In this document: piece by piece, positions 9,501 to 16,612 of the stretch
How the letters are laid out: every line of letters starts with the position of its first letter
How positions within the stretch are numbered: the first letter of the stretch is position 1
DNA from: Planctomycetaceae bacterium
Lineage (GTDB): Bacteria; Planctomycetota; Planctomycetia; Pirellulales; Pirellulaceae
Direction: 5' to 3'
DNA: 37,231 nt
Assembly: GCA_024638965.1 (NCBI GenBank)
Contig: JAHEJI010000023.1
Span: 4,800-42,030 of the forward strand
Notes under the pieces: generated by a model
Databases searched by the model: none
Told to the model about the DNA's origin: nothing
The model's input: the letters and a program-made list of their open reading frames with translations, nothing else
Program-made: the position numbers and the translations under genes

Positions 9501-10147
9501 ACGCTTTGACGGAGCTGGAAGAGCTTGAAGGCCGTTATCTCAAGATGGATGAGCAATATCAAGATCTCATTCAAGCCAAAGAGACGCTAGAGAAGATCAT
9601 TATTCGTATTAACGCTGACAGTCGAAAACTGTTTGTAGAAACGTTGGAAGCGATTCGGGGGAATTTTCAGAAACTGTTTCGACAGACATTCGGGGGTGGT
9701 AACGCTGACATCGTTCTTGAAGAAGGCGTCGATCCGCTCGAAGCGGGTGTTGAAATTATCGCCACACCGCCTGGCAAGCCTTCCTTCAATAACTCGTTGT
9801 TGAGTGGTGGTGAGAAGGCGTTGACTGCGGTTTCACTTTTGATGGCAATTTTCCAGTTCCGTCCAAGTCCATTTTGTGTGCTGGACGAAGTCGATGCCCC
9901 GTTTGATGAAGCAAATATTGGTCGTTTTATTGAAGTCCTCAAAAGTTTCCTGGGCTGGACCAAGTTTGTCATCGTGACTCACTCCAAAAAAACGATGACC
10001 GCCGCCACCACCCTGTATGGAATCACGATGCAGGAATCGGGTGTCTCTAAACGAGTCAGTGTTCGCTTTGAAGATGTCAGCGAAGACGGCCACATCTCCG
10101 AAGACGCCGTCAATCGTGCCGACGACGAACAACGCGGCGTGGCTTAG
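6512..10147 (+). CDS. smc: chromosome segregation/condensation ATPase SMC
   Basis: A 1211-residue protein of the usual bacterial SMC length. Walker A is GPNGSGKS at residues 30-37 near the N-terminus. Two long coiled coils (about 170-510 and 680-1010, Gln/Glu/Leu rich) flank a hinge at about 526-670 (VSEIIGLVADLVTV onward). The C-terminal head has the ABC signature LLSGGEKAL at about 1097 and Walker B FCVLDEVDAPFD at about 1118-1129, with the D-loop and a switch histidine in IVTHSKKTM. SMC dimers with ScpA/ScpB load on DNA and compact and segregate the chromosome. Neither scpA nor scpB is in the window. The start ATG has GGAAAG six bases upstream. The gene appears to be monocistronic, with 215 bases of free upstream DNA. 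Confidence 0.98.
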   Translation: MLKALEISGFKSFADKTRFEFPPGITVVVGPNGSGKSNIVDAIKWVLGEQSAKSLRGKDMSDVIFKGSTGAGARKPANAATATLILENNDGQFPFDADEVHVGRRVYRSGETEYLINGETSRLKDIRNLFRGTGIGTDAYSLIEQGKVDRLLQANAKDRRAIFEEAAGISRFKAKKIEAERRLARVDASLIRLADIVEEVGSRYRRVKSQASKAVRYKEYTERLQQLRTYVGMKDWRTFSEKLEASEAEVQNTQKQSNELQTQISERESRAREFESELDKISARLQQQQELAADYREKIAQAESLISLNQSRLTDLGERDEQLRIQIERTNKRTQEFKSLIETTAAELETAELNYRDSADELKRMETRLSELDTALESYRSENESSRFQFSELMALISEIGRLVSSGDTQFKSLTESKAKYGSQVDALTQSVKELRHQHQEFFDEKQRLKSEAESSDSHLADSRQQCDDYKAELDAAQEKLSQLANQHAGMSQRAEVIEELEKRLEGINAGARELLQMAREDRSGPVSEIIGLVADLVTVNVQHAGIVDVALGDVAQYIVVDGDRLVNLIADEKLKVHGRVGVIQLDSPTTMGADPNVDLNGLPGVIGRADRLVQAKTPFANFVRKLLGGTWVVKTLADALQLHQIRAQAVRFVSLDGEVVEADGTVVVGPKTSQMGLVSRRSELRALHRELNRLDQEIKLSESDVAHLKERVASSELEVQQLINKNSDLAAQLSDQTSQANATEKQLGHYQQQLDQAQLDLDESSDRLSKLEFKLVGEREKLAASELRANQINQALEQNQIKEVESQKERTDVEKGATLAKVRLAKSEQQLEDLQSRYVQYENDYAEHQTSVNQLEAQLAADNKSRELAEGEIVQANEELVRQTQSRDELTDELTQLTQARSELDAKRRKQAIELTGFRDQLRNVHDQLHQSQMRVEQLTMQREQLAERLREDYGIEIAAVDVELSQEEMQKRDEVDEEITTLRKKIGSIGAVNVDALTELEELEGRYLKMDEQYQDLIQAKETLEKIIIRINADSRKLFVETLEAIRGNFQKLFRQTFGGGNADIVLEEGVDPLEAGVEIIATPPGKPSFNNSLLSGGEKALTAVSLLMAIFQFRPSPFCVLDEVDAPFDEANIGRFIEVLKSFLGWTKFVIVTHSKKTMTAATTLYGITMQESGVSKRVSVRFEDVSEDGHISEDAVNRADDEQRGVA

Positions 10148-10164
10148 GTAGCCAAAAGCCGTTT

Positions 10165-10234
10165 GCAGGTGGCAGTAGTCAGTGGGCAGTTATTTCAGTT
10201 GGCAGTCGGCAGTCGGCAGTCGGCAGTAAGCAGT
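10165..10234. repeat. GGCAGT(C) tandem repeat
   Basis: About 70 bases directly after smc consist of degenerate GGCAGT units, including four nearly perfect tandem GGCAGTC heptamers at 10201-10227. It is related to the repeat at 3495-3527. It lies between the convergent ends of smc and the orphan glutamate-dehydrogenase module. Confidence 0.8.
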
Positions 10235-10250
10235 ATTCATTGGTCATTTC

Positions 10251-11099
10251 TTACCCCGATTGTTTTAAAAGATTTGTGAGACCCGATGATGTTTCTGTCA
10301 TGGAAAATTCTTTGGCGCCAGCCGTTATGAGAAAGCTGCAGATAGCGATGTTGGATTGGCCTCCAAGTTGCAAGTCGTTCAGGAAAGCCTGTTCGATGTC
10401 AATCGACTGGCTGGCAAGATATTGAGCCGACCGTTGAAAAACGTCTCGAGCTTTCAATATGCTCGCCGCCACAATCGTCTTATGCTGATTGCAATCACGT
10501 TCGTTTTTTGTTTGAACTGCAATTCCATTCGTCTGTTCGACCTCCGTAAACGCCCGGAAATGGTCGGCTAATTCTTCTGGGCTTGTCACAACTCGGCTGT
10601 TTGCCGGGTAAAGCGAAACAAACTCAGAAATCCCCGAGCTTGGTTGGCCCGTCAGTCGCGAAACCTCTTCAATCGCACTTTGAATCGTATAACTGTCCAT
10701 CAAATCCGATTCTGTACTTGTTTCCGGCGAATCGAATTCAAACAGGTCAATGATGAATTCATGCGTCTTGGACGTGAAGATTTTGGCGCCAATTAACGGT
10801 TGGTCGGTGGGCAAACGATTAAGTATGCTGGCCAAAAGGCCGGGGTAGTCTTGACCGGCCACGACGGCGATATGTCGGCCATCCGCTGAACGGAGAACGA
10901 TCTCTTGCTCTAAATGACATATATTGATTGCCAACAACGCCTTCAAATGCGTAAGCTGATCCGCGCGCTCTAGCCGTTGAAAATACTCTTCGGGTAGATC
11001 TCGAACGATATTAGCGAGAACGTCATCCAGCTCAAAATCAATGTCCGCGCGTAATTCTTCAATCAGGTGGTAAGCTCGTTGTTCGGTCGATTCGGCCAT
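10251..11099 (-). CDS. orphan N-terminal (ACT-like) module of NAD-glutamate dehydrogenase
   Basis: A 282-residue protein if started at the ATG at 11099; a TTG at 11171 adds 24 residues, and neither has a good ribosome-binding site. LPEEYFQRLERADQLTHLKAL at about residues 34-54, then VLRSADGRHIAVVAG and AKIFTSKTHEFIIDLFEFD, follow the N-terminal regulatory region of the large NAD-dependent glutamate dehydrogenases annotated in planctomycetes (PEYYF...HL.ALISG, then ACT-like modules). A second module, ASQSIDIEQAFLNDLQ, is visible near the end. The protein stops at LTNLLKQSG, exactly where the rest of the enzyme should follow; no Rossmann fold or catalytic Lys is present. It is either a truncated remnant or a stand-alone regulatory domain. 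The GGCAGT repeat begins about 20 bases after its stop. Confidence 0.65.
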   Translation of the reverse strand: MAESTEQRAYHLIEELRADIDFELDDVLANIVRDLPEEYFQRLERADQLTHLKALLAINICHLEQEIVLRSADGRHIAVVAGQDYPGLLASILNRLPTDQPLIGAKIFTSKTHEFIIDLFEFDSPETSTESDLMDSYTIQSAIEEVSRLTGQPSSGISEFVSLYPANSRVVTSPEELADHFRAFTEVEQTNGIAVQTKNERDCNQHKTIVAASILKARDVFQRSAQYLASQSIDIEQAFLNDLQLGGQSNIAICSFLITAGAKEFSMTETSSGLTNLLKQSG

Positions 11100-11259
11100 T
11101 GACGCAAGTGTCCAGAGCAGCGTGGAAAACCACCATTCTAGCGTAGAAATCGACTCGGAAGTATCGACCAAAACATCGTGCCGGGAAAGGAGGGCAATAG
11201 CCAGGCCTTACGCCGACCACGGTGAACATGGATCATGCTGCCACGATTCGAAGACAAGC

Positions 11260-12033
11260 TCAGGCGGCCCGTTTGGCTTGCGAATGGAGAGAAAGGGGAT
11301 AATTCAGGGCGAGCAACTCAGGTTCCAGCATCTCATTTAATTTCTTGATCGAAGCAGGTTGCAGCCGTCGGAGATGGTCACCCGGCAGAACGGCTCGTTT
11401 GTGCGCCGTGGGGCTATTGTCGGCACGGAATTCACCACGGTAACGAATGGAAAATCGGATTGTCGCCAATTTGGGAAATCGAAATGCAAACGCATTTATC
11501 ACCTGCCCAAGCCAAAATGGAAAATTGGCCACCATGTCTTCGTACTTGACGACAGTTTGCAATTGCATCGGATCTCGTTGGGTCAGCTTGCATAACTTCC
11601 GTTTGATCGACTTGATCACACGTTTTTCATCCAATACGTACTCGTCGATGGTCTGTCCCAAGATGCTGTCTCGTTGCTGACGGCGTTCGAGATCAAAGTT
11701 TTTATCAGAGTGGCTAAAGCCGTATGAATAATATTGCGAGACCAAAATGTCACGCGGATCGCGAATGTGGAAAATTCGCTTAATCCGTTGATTTTTTTCA
11801 AATTCGTAACCGCCGTCTGTAAATGTGCGAATCGGGCACAGACAAAAGTCATGATCAATATCTGGTGAAACAAATTGATCATTTGGAACTATGTTATTCG
11901 GAGAATAGTACTTGATGCCGCGCATCCGGCTGAGCCGTCGGAACAATTGATAGAGAAACATCGTCCCGGATTTGTGAAGGCCATGGACGATGATGCCGGT
12001 TGGCTGATGGGGATTAATTCTGAGTTTGGCCAT
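11260..12033 (-). CDS. sulfotransferase family protein
   Basis: A 257-residue cytoplasmic protein. HGLHKSGTMFL at residues 17-27 is the 5'-phosphosulfate-binding loop of PAPS-dependent sulfotransferases and FHIRDPRDILVSQYYS (about 88-103) the 3'-phosphate-binding motif with its conserved Arg and Ser. LQTVVKYEDMV fits the family's central YEDL segment. Members transfer a sulfuryl group from PAPS to sugars, lipids or small molecules. The acceptor cannot be predicted here: no PAPS synthesis or glycosyltransferase gene is nearby. The length is typical of compact bacterial members. The ATG at 12033 lacks a strong ribosome-binding site. It lies 160 bases upstream of the glutamate-dehydrogenase-like gene on the same strand. 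Confidence 0.88.
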   Translation of the reverse strand: MAKLRINPHQPTGIIVHGLHKSGTMFLYQLFRRLSRMRGIKYYSPNNIVPNDQFVSPDIDHDFCLCPIRTFTDGGYEFEKNQRIKRIFHIRDPRDILVSQYYSYGFSHSDKNFDLERRQQRDSILGQTIDEYVLDEKRVIKSIKRKLCKLTQRDPMQLQTVVKYEDMVANFPFWLGQVINAFAFRFPKLATIRFSIRYRGEFRADNSPTAHKRAVLPGDHLRRLQPASIKKLNEMLEPELLALNYPLSLHSQAKRAA

Positions 12034-12844
12034 AAGATTTCGCGAGTCGGGAATTTGCGGCTGGCCAAGTTATTGTTCGCAATGAGTTTGAACTAGGTCA
12101 ATTCTCTCGCTAGCGTTGTCACTTTTCATTTTCCTGCTGACGGGGAATCCTGGCGATGTTGAAGTGCAAGCACTCGAGGCCATCGATGCAAGCTGGATGT
12201 TGCCTGCATTCGGACTTATGGTTCAAACTCTCGCGATTGGAGAAAGAGTTGGGACTGATCACTTGTGATTTTGTACTTCAAAGCTTTTCGTTGCTACGAT
12301 TGCTGAAAGTTCTTAAAGAAACACCCTCCATATAAACGAAACAATAAGTCAGGTGAGTGTGTCTCATCCCGGACAAACGGTTTTGCCGTTAGCTGGGACG
12401 CCGAAGCACAATTACCTAAAGGGGGGAATCTTATGAAACAACTGTTTCTATATAGCCAATTAATACCACGACCCAGATGTATTACCTGGTTGGTTTCTCC
12501 CTTGGCGATGTCATCGCCGTTGACTTGGTAGTTTGAACCGGTCATTCCAATTCTGATGGTTTGATTATTCAGACCTGGACGATTCTTGGAATTGGACGGA
12601 TCCTTCAAACGACCATCAACCGATGTCGTTAAAGGGCGATTCACGTTCCGAAACGTGGTGATCCCACCAAAGCGAGTATTTGTTTGTTCCGACCCAGTAG
12701 TGTTTGTTGACCGACAGATTGACCCAATTAGTCGCCAATTAAGACTTAGGAATAAGCGGTTATGCAGTTGAATGTTGTTCCGATGAGCATCCGCTTTGAC
12801 TGTGTAGCGAAAGACGATTCAAAGTGATTTATGGAGAGCCTGCG
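12034..12844. other. 811-base gap, no convincing gene
   Basis: One minus-strand frame at 12294-12644 (116 codons) reads polar sequence such as DGRLKDPSNSKNRPGLNNQ and GDDIAKGETNQVIHLGRG; the frame is open further upstream without an ATG. It looks protein-like in its first half but becomes unlikely coding after GINWLYRNS. A plus-strand frame of about 50 codons beginning with TTG near 12115 (SLFIFLLTGNPGDVEVQALE) is equally unsupported. This may be a decayed gene. Confidence 0.4.
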
Positions 12845-13417
12845 ATGAAGGTGTTCACAACTGGACAGGTCGCTAAGATCTGTAAAGTGGCCCCGCGCAC
12901 GGTCAGCAAATGGTTTGATTCTGGTCGCCTTAAAGGTTACCGAATCCCAGGTTCGCAAGACCGTCGTATTCCACGCGAATACCTGATCAAATTCCTCAAA
13001 GAGCATGGTATGCCTTTGGGTGACCTCGAAGATGAAGCAATGGCCAAGATATTGATTGTTGCTCAAGATCAGGTATTAATCGAGAATCTCAAACGAGAAC
13101 TTCCACCCGAGAAGTCATTCAAAGTCGCTGTTGCGGCGAGTGGTTTCGAAGCTGGAATCCAAGCTGAAAGTTTTCACCCAGACTGCATCATCACCGACTT
13201 CTCGATCGGTAAAGTAGAAGCGATGCAAATCTGCCAGAACCTGCGTAAGAACCCGGACTTTTCTGAGACCATTCTTATCGCATTGTTGCCCGATGATGGA
13301 AATCCAATTTCCTTTGATCGTTCGGCAATCAACGAAACGTTTAAGAAGCCATTCGATGCCAGCTTGCTGGCCGAACGACTTCGCACCCTGATCGGTTCTC
13401 GAAAGGAACTTGTCTAG
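12845..13417 (+). CDS. MerR/excisionase-like HTH fused to receiver-like domain
   Basis: A 190-residue protein; the ATG at 12845 follows GGAGAG at eight bases. Residues 1-58 (MKVFTTGQVAKICKVAPRTV, SKWFDSGRLKGYRIPGS, RRIPREYLIKFLKEHG) are a winged helix-turn-helix of the excisionase/MerR-like HTH_17 type. Residues about 67-185 resemble a response-regulator receiver: ILIVAQDQ for the acidic pocket, CIITDFSIG with the candidate phosphoacceptor D118, and FKKPF with the conserved K168. The acidic pocket keeps only one Asp (AQD instead of DD), so phosphorylation may be weak or lost. Unlike ordinary response regulators the DNA-binding domain is N-terminal. It is followed by a strong terminator, so it is probably monocistronic. 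No partner kinase is adjacent. Confidence 0.85.
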   Translation: MKVFTTGQVAKICKVAPRTVSKWFDSGRLKGYRIPGSQDRRIPREYLIKFLKEHGMPLGDLEDEAMAKILIVAQDQVLIENLKRELPPEKSFKVAVAASGFEAGIQAESFHPDCIITDFSIGKVEAMQICQNLRKNPDFSETILIALLPDDGNPISFDRSAINETFKKPFDASLLAERLRTLIGSRKELV

Positions 13418-13481
13418 AATCGGCTTTTGCCACTAGACAGCTTTCGAAGCAGATTGGGAAGCTTCGCCGTCTTTCGCTCAT

Positions 13482-13516
13482 CCGCCATGTAAGGACCCTT
13501 ACATGGCGGTTATTTT
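13482..13516 (+). terminator. Rho-independent terminator after the HTH-receiver gene
   Basis: A 12-13 bp perfect stem, CCGCCATGTAAGG (13482-13494) pairing with CCTTACATGGCGG (13497-13509), is followed by TTATTTTTT. It lies 65 bases after the stop codon. This is the clearest terminator in the window. Confidence 0.92.
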
Positions 13517-13784
13517 TTGCGCTGAGGAAAGAAGCGTTCGCTGTTTGAAGATCAGATCTTGCGTCTCGCTCCTGCTGCTGGACCTTTTGAGTTTTCAACT
13601 CCTTGTTCTGCAATCGATATTCTGCCTCCGAACCAAACTTGAAACCCAATAAATGGGTCATTTGGGCTTGGGCATTTGGGCATTTTCACAAACACCTGTA
13701 TTTTTTTACGCCATTGCGTTATTATCTTACGCTTTCAACGGTTAAGGAGCGGTCCGGTGGAAGGCAATCCAACTTTGAATCCAC

Positions 13785-14273
13785 ATGTCTGACCTACCAC
13801 ATTTTGACGAACAAGGCCACTCACGAATGGTCGACGTCAGTGAGAAACCCGTCACGCTTCGCTCGTCGCGTGCTCGGGGAAAAGTTCAGATGTTGGCGGC
13901 GACTTTGAATCTGATCCAGGATCGTCAAATCCAAAAAGGCGATGTGCTTGAATTAGCCCGGATTGCCGGAATCATGGCCAGCAAAAAAACAGCTGACTTG
14001 ATTCCGCTGTGCCATCCTTTAAGGCTTGATTCGGTCGATATCAGTTTTCGTTTTCCAAACGATTACACGGTTGAGATTGAATCGACAGTCACAGGTCACG
14101 ATCGAACGGGGGTCGAAATGGAAGCGATGCACGCCGTTTCAGTCGCTGCCTTGACGATCTACGATATGTGCAAGAGTGTCGACCGTGGGATGACTATCGA
14201 TGCGATCCAGTTGATGGAAAAGTCGGGTGGTAAGAGCGGTCACTTCAAGCGAGACGGGAGCTCCAGTGAGTGA
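13785..14273 (+). CDS. moaC: cyclic pyranopterin monophosphate synthase MoaC
   Basis: A 162-residue protein of typical MoaC length. It acts in molybdenum cofactor biosynthesis, converting the MoaA product 3',8-cyclo-7,8-dihydro-GTP into cyclic pyranopterin monophosphate. Family motifs are all present: MVDVSEKPVTLR near the N-terminus, GIMASKKTADLIPLCHPL at about 63-80, TVTGHDRTGVEMEAMHAVSVAALTIYDMCK and the C-terminal lysine-containing MEKSGGKSG. No other moa/moe gene is in the window. The polyprenyl synthase starts 36 bases after the stop on the same strand, suggesting co-transcription without an obvious functional link. The ATG at 13785 has only a weak ribosome-binding site. Confidence 0.97.
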   Translation: MSDLPHFDEQGHSRMVDVSEKPVTLRSSRARGKVQMLAATLNLIQDRQIQKGDVLELARIAGIMASKKTADLIPLCHPLRLDSVDISFRFPNDYTVEIESTVTGHDRTGVEMEAMHAVSVAALTIYDMCKSVDRGMTIDAIQLMEKSGGKSGHFKRDGSSSE

Positions 14274-14309
14274 ACTCAGGATGAATTCGATACAAAGGAT
14301 GCAACGCAA

Positions 14310-15395
14310 GTGAGTCAAATCATTCAACGCTCCACAGGTCCGTCTCCAACAAATTCGGACCCTGTTTCGCCGCAACAAGCTGTCGGCAATTCGATCTCGG
14401 AGCCGATTCGTGCGTCGATCCAAACGCCGGTTTTATTGGAATCAATTTATGAACCGATCAAGCAGGAATTGATTCAGGTCGAAGCGATCTTGCACCGTGA
14501 ATTGACAAGCGATGCGCCGTGGGTTGAACAATTGTTGGAACACAGTCGGTTGTTGGTCGGTAAACGAATGCGCCCCGTGTTTCTGCTGTTGTCCGGCTCA
14601 AATTGCGGTGAAATCACAGAAGCACATCTGCATTGCGCTGCTTCGCTCGAGATGATCCACACGGCAACCCTGATTCATGATGATGTTCTAGATGAAGCAG
14701 ATACCCGTCATCACGTTCCGACTGCAAATTCTCGATGGGGCAACAAGGTCAGCGTCCTGTTAGGCGACTACTTATTTACTCATGCATTTCATCTTGCCAG
14801 CTTTTCCGGTTCGACTGCGGCCATGAGGATTCTGGCAGTTGCTAGTAACCGCGTGTGTGCCGGTGAGATGCGTCAAAACGCCTGGGTTGGCAACTTTGAT
14901 CTGACCGAAGACGAATACCTCATGATAATCTCGGAAAAAACGGCCGAGCTCTGTAGCTGTGGTTGTCGTCTCGGTGCGTTGCTCTCGGGAGCCGACGAAA
15001 CGACGGTCGCCCGCTTTGAAATGTATGGACGAAATCTCGGGATAGCTTTTCAAATCATCGACGATATTCTGGACCTGGTCGGCCAACCTACAAATGTCGG
15101 CAAAACGCTAGGTACCGATATCACCAACAAAAAGCCCACGCTTCCAGTAATCCACTCTCTAGCGAATCTGGACGATGCACGCCGAAACAAATTAAAGGCT
15201 TTGCTTGCCAGCGGCGAGGCTTCGGTGGAGGACGTGATGCCGTTCTTGTTGTCAACCGACTCCATCGTGTATTCGCGAGACTTCGCAGCGGCGTATGCAA
15301 ATAAAGCGGCTGAATTTGCCAATGAATTGCCAACGAACAAGTTTTCCACGGCACTCGAAAACGTTGCCAATTTCGTGCTTGAGCGAAGCCATTGA
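14310..15395 (+). CDS. long-chain polyprenyl diphosphate synthase (octaprenyl/heptaprenyl type)
   Basis: A 361-residue trans-prenyltransferase that condenses isopentenyl diphosphate onto allylic diphosphates, probably making the menaquinone side chain. The first Asp-rich motif is HDDVLDEADTRH (DDVLD at 124-128), the second IIDDILD (251-255), and GKRMRP at 84-89 binds the substrate diphosphate. The first motif is DDxxD without the two-residue insertion of bacterial farnesyl synthases, and the residues before it (A-T-L-I-H) suit a long product; exact chain length is not predictable. The start is a GTG with AAGGA ten bases upstream; a preceding ATG at 14281 leads to a stop. The first 40 residues are a variable extension. 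It lies in a probable operon with moaC. Confidence 0.93.
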   Translation: MSQIIQRSTGPSPTNSDPVSPQQAVGNSISEPIRASIQTPVLLESIYEPIKQELIQVEAILHRELTSDAPWVEQLLEHSRLLVGKRMRPVFLLLSGSNCGEITEAHLHCAASLEMIHTATLIHDDVLDEADTRHHVPTANSRWGNKVSVLLGDYLFTHAFHLASFSGSTAAMRILAVASNRVCAGEMRQNAWVGNFDLTEDEYLMIISEKTAELCSCGCRLGALLSGADETTVARFEMYGRNLGIAFQIIDDILDLVGQPTNVGKTLGTDITNKKPTLPVIHSLANLDDARRNKLKALLASGEASVEDVMPFLLSTDSIVYSRDFAAAYANKAAEFANELPTNKFSTALENVANFVLERSH

Positions 15396-15409
15396 ATTCG
15401 AGCAAAAGC

Positions 15410-15438
15410 TTGACATGCCAAATGTGCGAATTGATAAT
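15410..15438 (+). promoter_or_regulatory. sigma70-type promoter of the DUF1573-like gene
   Basis: TTGACA (15410-15415) and GATAAT (15433-15438) are separated by 17 bases, a near-perfect housekeeping promoter. It sits just after the polyprenyl synthase stop. Transcription should start near 15445, leaving about 15 bases before the GTG/TTG start codons at 15462/15459. Confidence 0.75.
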
Positions 15439-15458
15439 GATGAAATATTCAGTGACCT

Positions 15459-16562
15459 TTGGTGGGCTCAACCTTGCGAACTACATTTTTCTTTTGTCTT
15501 GTTTATTGTTTTTCGCCGCTGTTGCAAGCGGACGATAACGCGTTTGATCTCGAAAGAGCTGGCACGTTAGTGAAACACGAGGACAGCGATTTTTATGACG
15601 TCGCTGTTGAATTGGGCAGACTTGTCGTAGGAAAACCGGGAACGATAAAACTCACGCTCAATAATCCGTACGATGCCGCAGTTGAATTTGACAAGGCGTT
15701 ATTGCACTGCAACTGTCTCGAATTTCATTCGACTGCCAAGTCGATTCCGGCAAAGGGCTCACTGTCCGTGACGGTGAAACTAAAGCCGCCGCTGCGTCAA
15801 AAAACACGCCAGGCGTCTTCGAAGATTAGTCTGACCCGGGCTGACGGGTCACCGGGTTCCATCGTCAAAATCAAAATGAATTATGAGGCTGCAGGACTAT
15901 TGGTGATGGTCCCGCAACAACGCACTTTTGAAATTCCCAAACATGAGGCGACTGGTGAATTTCGCTTCAAATTCATCACTTCAAAACCGATTGAATTTAA
16001 AAACCTGGACGTCACTGCTTCCGATAAACTCCGCGACGTCAAATTTGAACTTGAAGAACATGACCAAGGCGGCTTTGTGATTGCCGACGTCCCCGCGCGA
16101 TTGGTCGAGAACGGACCCATCCGGGGTGAGGTCGCCGTTGAAGACCGCGAAACGGGTAAACGCGCTAGTTTTTTATGCATCTTCAGGGAAGAGGAACCCT
16201 TCAAGATAAGTCCCAGGATCTGGTATTTTCGATCGGACCCCGCGAATTCGGAACATTTCGTTACTCATGCCATCATACGATTCTCATTGCCCAAAAAAGC
16301 CGAATCTGATTCTGAATCGGATCCTAAACTGGATGTCGATAATTCGATACACGAAGTCACGGTGAAGGGGGCGCTACAAAAAGAATCGGTAATCATCTCG
16401 AAAAAGGCGATCGGCACCAGAACGTTACGGTTGAAAGTTTCGATTGCCAAGGACCGGTTTCAGATGATCCGCACGGAGAACGCGGAAATCCCATTGAAAT
16501 TGACAGTTTGGGACGGAATAGAAACTCACGAGTTGAGTGTTAAAACGATGTTCATTGAATGA
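15459..16562 (+). CDS. exported DUF1573-like protein
   Basis: About 367 residues. The start is a TTG at 15459 or the adjacent GTG at 15462; both give a signal peptide (LRTTFFFCLVYCFSPLLQA). An ATG at 15440 is in another frame and stops after 32 codons. Residues about 47-135 resemble DUF1573 domains: VAVELGRLVVGKPGTIKLTL, a Cys-x-Cys in LLHCNCLEF where the family usually has CGC/CSC, and PAKGSLSVTVKLKPP. DUF1573 proteins have an immunoglobulin-like fold and are very abundant, functionally uncharacterised exported proteins in planctomycetes. The remaining 230 residues look like further beta-sandwich domains. A strong promoter lies directly upstream, so it is expressed independently of the moaC operon. 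Confidence 0.75.
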   Translation: MVGSTLRTTFFFCLVYCFSPLLQADDNAFDLERAGTLVKHEDSDFYDVAVELGRLVVGKPGTIKLTLNNPYDAAVEFDKALLHCNCLEFHSTAKSIPAKGSLSVTVKLKPPLRQKTRQASSKISLTRADGSPGSIVKIKMNYEAAGLLVMVPQQRTFEIPKHEATGEFRFKFITSKPIEFKNLDVTASDKLRDVKFELEEHDQGGFVIADVPARLVENGPIRGEVAVEDRETGKRASFLCIFREEEPFKISPRIWYFRSDPANSEHFVTHAIIRFSLPKKAESDSESDPKLDVDNSIHEVTVKGALQKESVIISKKAIGTRTLRLKVSIAKDRFQMIRTENAEIPLKLTVWDGIETHELSVKTMFIE

Positions 16563-16612
16563 GTTTTCAAGCTTGACCAAATGCAGCAAAAAACGGGACG
16601 TTCCACCAACGA

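Noticed and set aside
13341..13661. Minus-strand frame with a helical-looking start (EYRLQNKELKTQKVQQQERD)
   Set aside because: It crosses the strong terminator stem and overlaps the end of the HTH-receiver gene on the opposite strand; the sequence after the first 45 codons is not protein-like.
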